Source of the DNA: Symploca sp. SIO3C6
Lineage (GTDB): Bacteria > Cyanobacteriota > Cyanobacteriia > Cyanobacteriales > Coleofasciculaceae
Direction of reading: 5' to 3'
NCBI GenBank assembly: GCA_010692425.1
Contig: JAAHHJ010000017.1
Coordinates: 1 to 64,000 of the forward strand
Length of the DNA: 64,000 nucleotides
Positions 1-8,500 of the stretch are shown here, one piece after another. A model generated the notes under the pieces. It had not been told where the DNA came from. It did not search any database and worked only from the letters and a program-made list of their open reading frames with translations. Positions within the stretch are counted from its first letter, which is position 1; each line of letters opens with the position of its first letter. The position numbers and the translations under genes were made by a program.

Positions 1-2
1 TT

Positions 3-104
3 GAACACTGGTGGCACAAAGTCAAAACAGCGATTAGAAAAGAGTTGCCTAAGTATAATTTTGATGTCCACAAAGCGGCGGATGCAGCCTTTCAGTATTT
101 GTAA
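3..104 (+). mobile_element. IS630-type transposase, C-terminal remnant (cut by window edge)
   Basis: Frame 3 reads EHWWHKVKTAIRKELPKY and continues to a TAA at 102-104. This is the usual C-terminal tail of IS630/DDE transposases (E of the DDE triad followed by a WxxxK..IRK helix). The rest lies outside the window, so I cannot say whether the element is intact. It ends directly against a broken oxidoreductase gene, consistent with insertion into that gene. Confidence 0.7.
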
Positions 105-110
105 ACACAC

Positions 111-127
111 CAGCGCGCAGCGCTATA
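111..127 (+). repeat. putative IS630 end sequence CAGCGCGCAGCGCTATA
   Basis: This 17-mer follows the transposase stop by 6 bp and recurs exactly at 12922-12938. Its position suggests that it belongs to the terminal inverted repeat of the IS630 element, and that the second copy is a solo end. Confidence 0.45.
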
Positions 128-138
128 GTTGGGGAAAT

Positions 139-423
139 CTGAACTTCTTCTGGAAGTACATCATGTTTGGAATTCTCCTACGGAAAGTATTTGCCGATCA
201 TCAAAGGCAAGAAAACTATGTTAAGCACAGTGGCCTCGACTGGACAATTGTTCGTCCTGGAGCCTTTGTAGATGGGGATCGAACTGGCAACTACCGACAC
301 GGTTTTCCAGGTACAGATCAAACCTCAAAACTCAAAATTTCTCGTGCTGATGTTGCTGACTTCATATTGAAGGAACTGGCAGATGAAGAGTATATTCACA
401 AGACACCAAGTCTGTCCTATTGA
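139..423 (+). pseudogene. NmrA-like NAD(P)-binding oxidoreductase, 5'-truncated
   Basis: The readable part (WKYIMFGILLRK, then DWTIVRPGAFVDGDRTGNYR and ADVADFILKEL) is the C-terminal half of an atypical SDR/NmrA-like protein: the region after the catalytic segment, with the typical TIVRPG turn and final helix. The N-terminal Rossmann half with its glycine motif is absent, and an IS630 end abuts the break. The gene therefore looks decapitated by insertion or a later deletion. In bacteria such proteins often sit next to small DUF1772 membrane proteins, and a DUF1772 fragment follows here. Confidence 0.65.
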
Positions 424-459
424 ATATTTTTAAACTCACATTAATTCGCAGGATGATTT

Positions 460-582
460 ATGGAAAATTTTGACAACTTGCGCTTTTCTATAATACTTTT
501 CACGGGGCTGAGCAGTGGTCTGGTAGCTGGAATTTTCTTCGCTTTCTCAAACTTGGTCATGAGTGCCCTTGCTCTTGGTTAG
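460..582 (+). pseudogene. DUF1772 (anthrone-oxygenase-like) membrane protein, N-terminal fragment
   Basis: An ATG with AGGA upstream opens a 40-residue frame with a hydrophobic helix GLSSGLVAGIFFAFSNLVMS, the N-terminal signature of DUF1772 proteins (usually about 150 residues, four membrane helices). It ends at TAG right before a palindromic element at 591, so the gene is truncated. Together with the preceding NmrA remnant it forms a decayed two-gene unit. Confidence 0.55.
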
Positions 583-590
583 TTTAGGAG

Positions 591-621
591 GCCCGAACGT
601 AGCGAAGCTACGATATCGGGC
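591..621. repeat. compound hairpin, probable mobile-element end
   Basis: GCCCGA...TCGGGC (6 bp) encloses GTAGC-GAA-GCTAC (5 bp). It sits exactly where the DUF1772 reading frame is broken, which suggests an insertion or deletion scar. Confidence 0.4.
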
Positions 622-727
622 AACTTAACGCTGAAAGCGATCTAACCCAATAGATATAGAGCTAGTTGTTCAGTAGAACGATATCAGATATCATTTCGAC
701 GAATGATGAATTATGAAGCATAGATTA

Positions 728-1813
728 TCAAATAAAAGCTAATTGCTTGGTATATTTCTCTTTATACACATTCTTACAAACTCCAGACTTTTGATACTGC
801 TGTAAATCTTTGCTGATCTTTTTAGCTAAAATTTCAGCTAATTTAACAGGCACAGCATTACCGACCATTTTGTAGCCGTCGGCTATTTTACTATACTTAA
901 AGATAAAATTATCTGGGAATGTTTGAATTCTGGCACATTCCCTTACCGATAATCGACGATAGGGTTGAGGTGAATCAGGATCGAATTTCCATTTATCTTT
1001 TTCAATAAAAATCATTCTCTTAGCTTGAGGATGTAGGGGGGCGTGTCTGCCACCAGCCTGAATTGTAAAGGAGGGTTCATCCCAGCTTCTTACCCTATTT
1101 CTCGACATATAAATGCTGGAGAAGCCGCCATCCAGATATTCGTGGTTGTAAATTTCTTCCTTTGCTTTATGCTCTAGAGAATTGTTATTTACAAGTGCAG
1201 TACCCTCTAATTTTCGAGGTTCTCTATTTCTCAGATCATATATAGCTTCTTTGAGAGTCAAAATTTTATTACTGTACTTAGGAAAGTTAAAGTCCCTCCC
1301 TAATTCTTCTTTATAGCCAATAATAATTACCCTTTTTCTATCCTGAGGCACCTCAAAATCATGAGCATTAAGTAATTGGGATTTAACCTTGTAGCCTACT
1401 TTTTCAAATTGAGTCAAAATATTTTGGAAGGCTTGTCTGTGCCTTTTTGCTAAGATGCCACTGACATTTTCAGCAAGGAAGAACAGAGGTTTCTTGTCGG
1501 TTATAATCCTAATGTATTCATGGAATAACTGACCTCTGTAATCATTAATTCCTCTACCAGCACCTGCTTCACTCCAGCTTTGACAAGGTGGTCCACCAAT
1601 TATACCAATGCTGTCAGGAATTTCAGAGGATTTAATTTTTCTTACATCTCTTCTGTCTAGCTCTGTATCTGGATGATTATATTTGTAAGTATCCCAAATT
1701 GATTTATCATATTCATTCGCCCAAATAATCTCAAATCCAGCTTGGCGGAAGCCCAAGTCTAAACCACCACAGCCAGAGAATAAAGAGATGATTTTTTTAG
1801 ATGAAGCTCCCAT
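728..1813 (-). CDS. DNA (cytosine-5-)-methyltransferase of a GGCC-type restriction-modification system
   Basis: Transfers a methyl group from SAM to C5 of cytosine in the recognition site. The 361 residues contain all ordered C5-MTase motifs: I FSGCGGLDLGF (12-22), IV GGPPCQSWS with catalytic Cys77, VI ENV (115-117), VIII QDRKRVIIIG, IX RRLSVRECARIQTFP and X MVGNAVP near the C-terminus. The partner endonuclease lies 20 bp upstream on the same strand. That enzyme resembles NgoPII, so the specificity is inferred to be GGCC. The gene is A+T-rich compared with core neighbours, in keeping with horizontal acquisition. It appears intact. Confidence 0.93.
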   Translation of the reverse strand: MGASSKKIISLFSGCGGLDLGFRQAGFEIIWANEYDKSIWDTYKYNHPDTELDRRDVRKIKSSEIPDSIGIIGGPPCQSWSEAGAGRGINDYRGQLFHEYIRIITDKKPLFFLAENVSGILAKRHRQAFQNILTQFEKVGYKVKSQLLNAHDFEVPQDRKRVIIIGYKEELGRDFNFPKYSNKILTLKEAIYDLRNREPRKLEGTALVNNNSLEHKAKEEIYNHEYLDGGFSSIYMSRNRVRSWDEPSFTIQAGGRHAPLHPQAKRMIFIEKDKWKFDPDSPQPYRRLSVRECARIQTFPDNFIFKYSKIADGYKMVGNAVPVKLAEILAKKISKDLQQYQKSGVCKNVYKEKYTKQLAFI

Positions 1814-1833
1814 CTATTCTATAAAATATTAGT

Positions 1834-2682
1834 TTATATCGTATACTTTATGAGTATAGCAGGAATGAGCTTAACAGGATTATTAGGAGATTTTATTTTT
1901 ATCTCATTAATTTGTAGTTGATTATCTGATATAGTTTCAAGCTGGATTCTATCTTGTTCTGGAAAAGAAAAATACTTGCTCTTCCTCATTAGAGCAATTA
2001 CTTGAAATTTTTTATTTTGCTGATCGCCCAAATTGAGATAATCAAAAACTGATATAGGGTTTTGCATGCCCCACATCCCCCTAATTCTTAAGTAAGTTAT
2101 GTTTAAAGGATCTACTTTATTAACTCTGCCTAGCTCTCTTGTTTCCGAAAAATCTACTCCAGGTATTTCACTAATACCATCAGCTATAGTGTTTTTAATC
2201 TTCTCATATATTTCTCGATCAGCGGCATAGCAATCACCGTAGATTAACCAAAGCAGTTTAAGTCTTTTGTTCGGAGTTACTCCAATCGCATAAATTATGT
2301 CTTTCTCCTGCCAATCTTCGCAGTTACGGCAATCATTCGTAATCAAGGGGCTATCAGAAAATAGTTTAGATTTTGGGTAAGAACTGTTTAAAGCAAGAGC
2401 AGCTCTTAATGATTCTATTTTTTTGACCTCTACAGCATCACCATCTTTCAAAATCAAATCAGGAGGGTTATTAGCATTTCCACTATATGCAAAAACTTCA
2501 GAATATTTCAACAACTTTCTCTGTTGATCAATTTCAGCAAGAGTATTAGCAAATATATCTTTTATAAAGTACTCTAAAGCTTCGCCAATTTGATTAATTC
2601 TATTTTTACTTTTGTAATGACTAACCAAATCTGAGACCGGATTGCCAACAATTGTTTTTATCGCTCTTAAAATATTGGTCAT
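1834..2682 (-). CDS. type II restriction endonuclease, NgoPII family (GGCC)
   Basis: Cuts unmethylated sites protected by the adjacent methyltransferase. The 282-residue protein follows the NgoPII family along its length: N-terminal helix ending in GNPVSDLVSH, then PD at 74-75 and E85-x-K87 (a PD-(D/E)xK nuclease core inside NPPDLILKDGDAVEVKK), SSYPKSKL, and the C-terminal LGRVNKVDPLNITYLRIRGMWG block. I chose the ATG at 2682; a TTG four codons upstream is possible but has no support. The endonuclease is upstream of the methyltransferase in the same transcript and no separate C protein is visible. Confidence 0.9.
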   Translation of the reverse strand: MTNILRAIKTIVGNPVSDLVSHYKSKNRINQIGEALEYFIKDIFANTLAEIDQQRKLLKYSEVFAYSGNANNPPDLILKDGDAVEVKKIESLRAALALNSSYPKSKLFSDSPLITNDCRNCEDWQEKDIIYAIGVTPNKRLKLLWLIYGDCYAADREIYEKIKNTIADGISEIPGVDFSETRELGRVNKVDPLNITYLRIRGMWGMQNPISVFDYLNLGDQQNKKFQVIALMRKSKYFSFPEQDRIQLETISDNQLQINEIKIKSPNNPVKLIPAILIKYTI

Positions 2683-2700
2683 AATTATATACAAGAGTAT

Positions 2701-2720
2701 TTAAGTTTATTTAAACTTAA
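2701..2720. promoter_or_regulatory. 8-bp perfect inverted repeat upstream of the R-M genes
   Basis: TTAAGTTT-attt-AAACTTAA ends 18 bp before the endonuclease ATG. A site here could bind a regulator of the R-M operon or be part of the promoter. No control-protein gene was found. Confidence 0.35.
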
Positions 2721-2771
2721 GAAAAATCATGAACACCTGTGGTGTGATTGCCCAAGTTGATCACTGTGATA

Positions 2772-2903
2772 TTAAAGACGCGTGGACGCGGGGACAGGTC
2801 GACGCGGAGACACTCCAGACAAATTGGATGGGGATTTGACCCCAACCAATTTTATGCACCGCAAGTGACAGTGGGGTATTTGACCCATATTAATTTCGAT
2901 AAA
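2772..2903 (+). repeat. dispersed palindromic repeat A, copy 1
   Basis: This unit of about 130 bp recurs at 53890-54013, with a shorter core copy at 49701-49784. Its centre is an imperfect 13-bp hairpin, AATTGGaTGGGG/CCCCaaCCAATT, followed by GTGGGGTATTTGACCC and the end motif TTAATTTCGATAA. The short open frame across it is an artefact of the repeat. It behaves like a non-coding MITE or REP-like element. Confidence 0.75.
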
Positions 2904-3220
2904 AAAATAAATCTATTAATAAAAATTGTTTCTTTCTCAAAAGTACTGGGAATTATACCAATGAAGACTCCTCTTTTTATCCCTCAGAGTAAGAACTCCA
3001 AGCAGTTATTAGTTGACTGTACTAGGAGCAAGCAAAACTTTTAATCCCTTTCAGATTCAGAAAGGCTCCGAGTTAGGAGTCAGAAGGTTAATACTCTATC
3101 ATATCACCCTCTCTCCTTCTCCCCCTCCCCGAATCTCTAAAGATGCACTTAAATATATGACATCTTAATTTTGACTGACTCAAGTGGGAATACTGTAATT
3201 AGCTGGAGTAATCAGAGCTG

Positions 3221-5443
3221 ATGGGTAAGCAACTCTCAACAGGGACAAAGGTTAATATGAGACCAAATCTGGGTTCATTACCCCCCTTTTCTAAACCAGT
3301 AGGGGAAGCAGGGGAGGCAGGGGAGAAAAACCGAATTAGTGATCAAAGGTTTCATCGAAGTAAGTTTGGGAACACATCTAGCAAAGATCAAGGGTTCATT
3401 CTGGTTGTAGATGATAATCCTAATAATTTGGCAGTGATATCCGAAGTCTTGATTGAAGCTGGCTTTGAAATCGCGGTGGCTATTGATGGCAACAGTGCCA
3501 TTGAGCAAGTGGCAGAGGCTCCACCAGATTTGATCCTGTTGGATATGATGATGCCGGGCATCGACGGCTTTGAAACCTGTCAAAGGCTCAAAGCCAATCC
3601 CTTAACTAACGAAATTCCAGTAATTTTTACCACTGCTCTTGCCGATACGGCAGATAAAGTTAGAGGTTTTAATCTGGGGGCAGTCGATTATATTACCAAG
3701 CCCTTTCAGCAAGAGGAAATGTTAGCTCGTATTAAGCTGCATCTGAGATTGCGATCGCTTAATAAAAAACTACAACAGGAGATTGAAGAGCGCCAGCGAG
3801 CACAAGCTGCTCTCACTGAGCGTGCCCAACAACTGGCAAGCTCCAGGCAAAAATTAAAACAAAAGAATTATGAACTTGAAACAACTATGCAGGAGCTAGC
3901 CAAGGCCAACGCAGCGCTCTCGGAAGCTAAAGAAGCTGCTGATAGTGCCAATAGAGCTAAAAGTGGATTTCTCGCTAATATGAGTCACGAGCTGAGAACT
4001 CCACTCAATGCTATCCTTGGCTTTACACAATTACTAGAACGGGATTATTCCATCTCCACCTCTGGGCAAGAATATATCAGTATCATTAGTCGTTCTGGTG
4101 AGCATTTACTACAGTTAATTAATGATGTCTTAGACATGTCCAAAATCGAGGCTGGTAGAGTAAGTCTTAATCCTAATGCCTTTAACTTTTATCACCTCCT
4201 TGACAACATTGAAAATATGTTGCAACTCAAAGCCCAATCCCAAGGCTTAGAGTTAATTTTTGAACGCACTCCCGAAGTGCCTCAATACGTGATTGCTGAT
4301 GAGAGTAAGTTGCGCCAAATTTTGATTAATCTCTTGGGTAATGCCCTAAAATTTACTCAAGAAGGTAGCGTGACTTTACGGGTAAGAGGCTGTGCCGAGG
4401 AGCCGGAAAACTCTTATGTTCTTAGGCACGAAGCAGAGGTAGAAGTAGAAAATTATTGTCTTAAAATTCCCAGCCTGTACTCTAAATCGAAAATTACTCG
4501 TTTGCTATTTGAAGTTGAAGATACTGGCCCTGGCATTTCTCCGGAGGAGATTGAAAACTTATTTGAACCCTTTGTACAAACTGAAACTGGCAGAAAATCT
4601 CAACAGGGTACGGGTTTAGGTTTACCCATTAGTCGCTCCTTCGTGCAACTAATGGGAGGAAATATTAGTGTCAGCTCTACCTTGAACAAAGGAAGCATCT
4701 TCAAGTTTGATCTACAAGTGAGTATAGTTCCTTACTTTGAATTTCCCACGCTCAAGCAGAAGAAACGGGTAATTAGTCTAGCTGCTGAGCAACCAGCTTA
4801 TCGCTTGCTAGTGGTTGATGATCACTGGGATAATTGCCAAGTACTACTGAAACTTCTCGAACCCATTGGCTTCCAGATAAGTGCAGCAACAAATGGTCAA
4901 CAAGCTGTAGAACTCTTCTCAAGCTATCAACCACACTTGATTTGGATGGATATGCGTATGCCAGTCATGGATGGTTATGAGGCAACTAAACAGATTAAAG
5001 CCCAAGCATCTACTCAGGAGACAGTGATTATTGCCATAACTGCCAGTGCCTTTGAACAAGAACAAGAATTAGTACTATCGGCTGGTTGTGATGACTTTGT
5101 AAACAAACCCTTAAGGGAAGAGGTTATCTTTGAAAAGTTGGCTCAACATTTGGGGGTGCGTTATCTCTATCAAGAGTTTAAATCAACTAACAAACTTGAT
5201 CCTAGTCTAAATTCAGCTGCGAGTTTGGAGCCTGTAAACTTGCCACAGGTAATGATGGCAATGCCTAAGAAATGGATATCGCAGTTAAGTCAGGCGGCAA
5301 GAGGCGCTGATGAAGAGTTAATGTTGATTCTCATCGAGCAAATCAAAGATTCCCATACTCTTTTAGCTAAGATGCTAGTAGATTTGGTCAATGACTTTAA
5401 ACTACAGCAAATTATTGATTTAACTCAACAATTCAAAGATTGA
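3221..5443 (+). CDS. hybrid histidine kinase (REC-coiled coil-HisKA-HATPase-REC-tail)
   Basis: Cytoplasmic phosphorelay kinase of 740 residues. Domain order: REC with Asp108 (about 58-180), coiled coil (180-250), HisKA with His256 in [10 protein letters not shown], HATPase_c with N box (LGNALKFT), G1 box (DTGPG) and G2 box (GTGLGLP), a second REC with Asp577 in WMDMRMP, and a 60-residue C-terminal tail (681-740) that is also present at the end of the next protein. No membrane segment or sensor domain is visible, so input presumably comes through the first REC or a partner. The first 55 residues are low-complexity and include a G/A-rich repeat, so the true start could lie downstream. It is followed 71 bp later by the giant kinase gene. 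Confidence 0.9.
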   Translation: MGKQLSTGTKVNMRPNLGSLPPFSKPVGEAGEAGEKNRISDQRFHRSKFGNTSSKDQGFILVVDDNPNNLAVISEVLIEAGFEIAVAIDGNSAIEQVAEAPPDLILLDMMMPGIDGFETCQRLKANPLTNEIPVIFTTALADTADKVRGFNLGAVDYITKPFQQEEMLARIKLHLRLRSLNKKLQQEIEERQRAQAALTERAQQLASSRQKLKQKNYELETTMQELAKANAALSEAKEAADSANRAKSGFLANMSHELRTPLNAILGFTQLLERDYSISTSGQEYISIISRSGEHLLQLINDVLDMSKIEAGRVSLNPNAFNFYHLLDNIENMLQLKAQSQGLELIFERTPEVPQYVIADESKLRQILINLLGNALKFTQEGSVTLRVRGCAEEPENSYVLRHEAEVEVENYCLKIPSLYSKSKITRLLFEVEDTGPGISPEEIENLFEPFVQTETGRKSQQGTGLGLPISRSFVQLMGGNISVSSTLNKGSIFKFDLQVSIVPYFEFPTLKQKKRVISLAAEQPAYRLLVVDDHWDNCQVLLKLLEPIGFQISAATNGQQAVELFSSYQPHLIWMDMRMPVMDGYEATKQIKAQASTQETVIIAITASAFEQEQELVLSAGCDDFVNKPLREEVIFEKLAQHLGVRYLYQEFKSTNKLDPSLNSAASLEPVNLPQVMMAMPKKWISQLSQAARGADEELMLILIEQIKDSHTLLAKMLVDLVNDFKLQQIIDLTQQFKD

Positions 5444-5514
5444 AACCTCTACACAAACTTAATATTGTTATTGAAGTAATTTTTTCTTAGATATTTATTG
5501 CGATTAAAAGAGTT

Positions 5515-8500
5515 ATGAGTCAAAGTAACCAGTCAGCCATGATCAATTCTGTAGTTACCATTAAAGGCTATCGGCTACTTAATAAAATCTACGATGGTTC
5601 CAGAACCTTAGTTTATCGAGGCATTAGAGAATCAGATCTAAAGCCAATAGTAATCAAATTACTCAAGAATGAACACCCTAATTTTTCTGAATTACTACGA
5701 TTTCGACATCAATACAATATTACTATAAACTTAGACTTGCCAGGTATTGTAAAACCGCTGAGTCTGGAGCCCTACCACCATGGTTTTGCCCTAGTGATGG
5801 AGGACTATGGGGCAGTCTCTCTCCAAGATTACACACAACAAACTTCACTAAATTTGCTCCAGTTTCTCGAGATTTCGATCGAGTTAACTAAGACACTAGA
5901 AGGACTTTATGCCCATCAAATTATTCACAAAGATATTAAGCCTGCTAATATTCTAATTGACCCAGAAACCCTAAAAGTTAAACTGATTGACTTCAGTATC
6001 GCCTCGGTTTTACCTCATGAATTTCAGATTCCCCAAAACCCAAATGTTCTAGAAGGAACTCTAGCTTATATGTCTCCAGAACAGACGGGAAGGATGAATC
6101 GTGGTATTGACTACCGCTGTGATTTTTACTCGTTGGGAGTTACTTTTTACGAACTACTAACAGGACAACTCCCCTATATATCTAATGATCCCATGGAGTT
6201 AGTTCACTGTCACCTTGCTAAGCAAGCAACTCCTCCTATAAAATTAAATCCAGTCATTCCTCAGGTGATCAATGACATAATTATGAAGTTGATGGCCAAA
6301 ACTTCTGAGGAGCGTTATCAAAGTGCTTTTGGACTAAAATACGACTTAGAGCAATGCTTAGAGCAATGGTACAACCAAGGCAGCATTGATTCCTTCACCC
6401 TTCAAACAAGAGATATTTCTGATCACTTTTGCATTCCAGAAAAACTCTATGGTAGAGAAGCAGAAGTAAATACTCTGTTGGCAGCCTTTGCCCGTGTTAG
6501 CCATTGCGACAGAGAAATGATGCTGGTAGCAGGCTTTTCTGGGATCGGAAAATCAGCTTTAGTCAATGAAGTCCATAAGCCAATTGTGCGGCAGAGGGGT
6601 TACTTTATTAAAGGTAAATTTGACCAATTTAAGCGCAATATTCCCTTTTCGGCATTTGTGCAAGCTTTCCAAAATCTGATGCGGCAACTGCTTACTGAAA
6701 ATTATGCTCAGATTCAACAATGGCAAGTCAAAATTTTCTCAGCTTTAGGGGAGCAAGCTCAGGTAATCATTGATGTCATCCCCGAATTAGAACTCCTCAT
6801 TGGTAAACAGCCATCTGTGCCCGAACTTGCCCCTAGTGCATCTCAAAATCGCTTTAATTTGCTTTTTAGTAAGTTCATGGGAGTGTTTAGTCAGGCAGAG
6901 CATCCCCTAGTCATTTTCCTTGATGACTTGCAATGGGCAGACTCGGCTTCTCTGAAGCTAACGCAATTGCTTATCAGTGAAGCCGATACTAACTATTTGC
7001 TAATAATTGGAGCCTACAGAGATAATGAAGTCTCAAAAGCCCATCCGCTGATGCTGACTTTAGAGGAGATTCGCCAATCGGGTGCAATCATCAATCAAAT
7101 TACCCTCACTCCCCTTAACCAATTTTCCCTAAATCAACTGATTGCTGATACACTTTCTTGTACTCTAAAGCTAGCAGAGCCTCTAACCGAACTGGTATTG
7201 CAGAAAACTAAAGGAAACCCGTTTTTCGCTACTCAATTCCTCAAATCCCTGCACGAAGATCAACTCATTTGGTTTAATTTAAATCGCGGTCATTGGCAAT
7301 GTGATCTTGCCCAGATCAAGCTATTAACAATGGGTTCTGACGTTGTCGAATTTATGGCTCATCAGTTGCAAAGATTGCCCATAAATACTCAGCAGGTCTT
7401 GAGAATAGCAGCCTGTATTGGCAACCACTTTGATTTAGAAACTTTGGCTATTGTTTATGAGAAATCTATTTCAAAAACAGCCAATGACCTGTGGAAAGCT
7501 TTACAAGAAGGTTTGATTTTACCGGAGAGTGAGGTTTACAAGTTTTTTAGCACTCAGGAGTTAGTAGGATCTCATGATTTACAGGATGAAGTTAATTATC
7601 AAGTCTGTTCCTACAAGTTCTCCCATGACCGTGTGCAGCAAGCTGCTTATTTTTTGATTCCAGAAAACCATAAACAGGAAACTCATCTAAAAATAGGTCA
7701 ACTGCTGTTGAAAAATACCCCGGAAGTAGAACGGGAAGAGAAAATTTTTGAAATTGTCAACCAGTTAAATATTGGTTTGAAACTAATTACCAATCAAAAT
7801 GATCAAAATCAACTGGCTCAATTAAATCTGATTGCTGGACGTAAAGCTAAGGCTTCTACTGCTTATGCTGCGGCTTGGAGATATTTGAGTGCAGGGATGG
7901 AACTGTTGGCAGTAGATAGCTGGCAGAGTTACTATACCCTAACCTTGGCTCTTTATCAGGAAGCAACAGAGGCAGTATACCTGAAAGGTGACTTTGAGCA
8001 GATGGAGAAATTAGCTGTAGTTATACTACAGCAAGCGCAGACACTGTTAGATGAAGTTAAAGTATATGAAATCAAAATTCAATCCTACATAGCTCAAAAC
8101 CAACAGTTAACAGCAATAAACACTGGACTTAGTTTTCTCAAGCATTTGGGGGTAAGTTTTCCCCAATCACCTTGTCAAAGTGATATTGAAAAGGGATTAC
8201 AAGAAATACAAATAGCATTAGGGCTCAACAATATTGAGGACTTAATCAAGCTGCCCCAGATGAAAGATCACTATCAACTGGCAGCGATGAGGATTTTACC
8301 AATTTTAAGTTCTGCTGTTTATGTGGCGGTTCCGGCACTATACCCGCTAATTGTACTCAAAATGGTGCTGATTTCGGTAAAAAATGGTAATACATCTATG
8401 TCTGCCTTTGCCTATGCTGCCTATGGTTTAATTCTGTGCGGAGTAATAGGAGATATAGATACAGGCTATCAATTTGGTCAACTGGCTTTAAATTTATTGT

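Noticed and set aside
728-2682. Clear GGCC avoidance caused by the R-M system
   Set aside because: GGCC occurs in several neighbouring genes on casual reading; no count was made, so no claim is possible.
2748-3044. 98-codon open frame
   Set aside because: It runs through dispersed repeat A and A+T-rich DNA; the same repeat elsewhere has no open frame.
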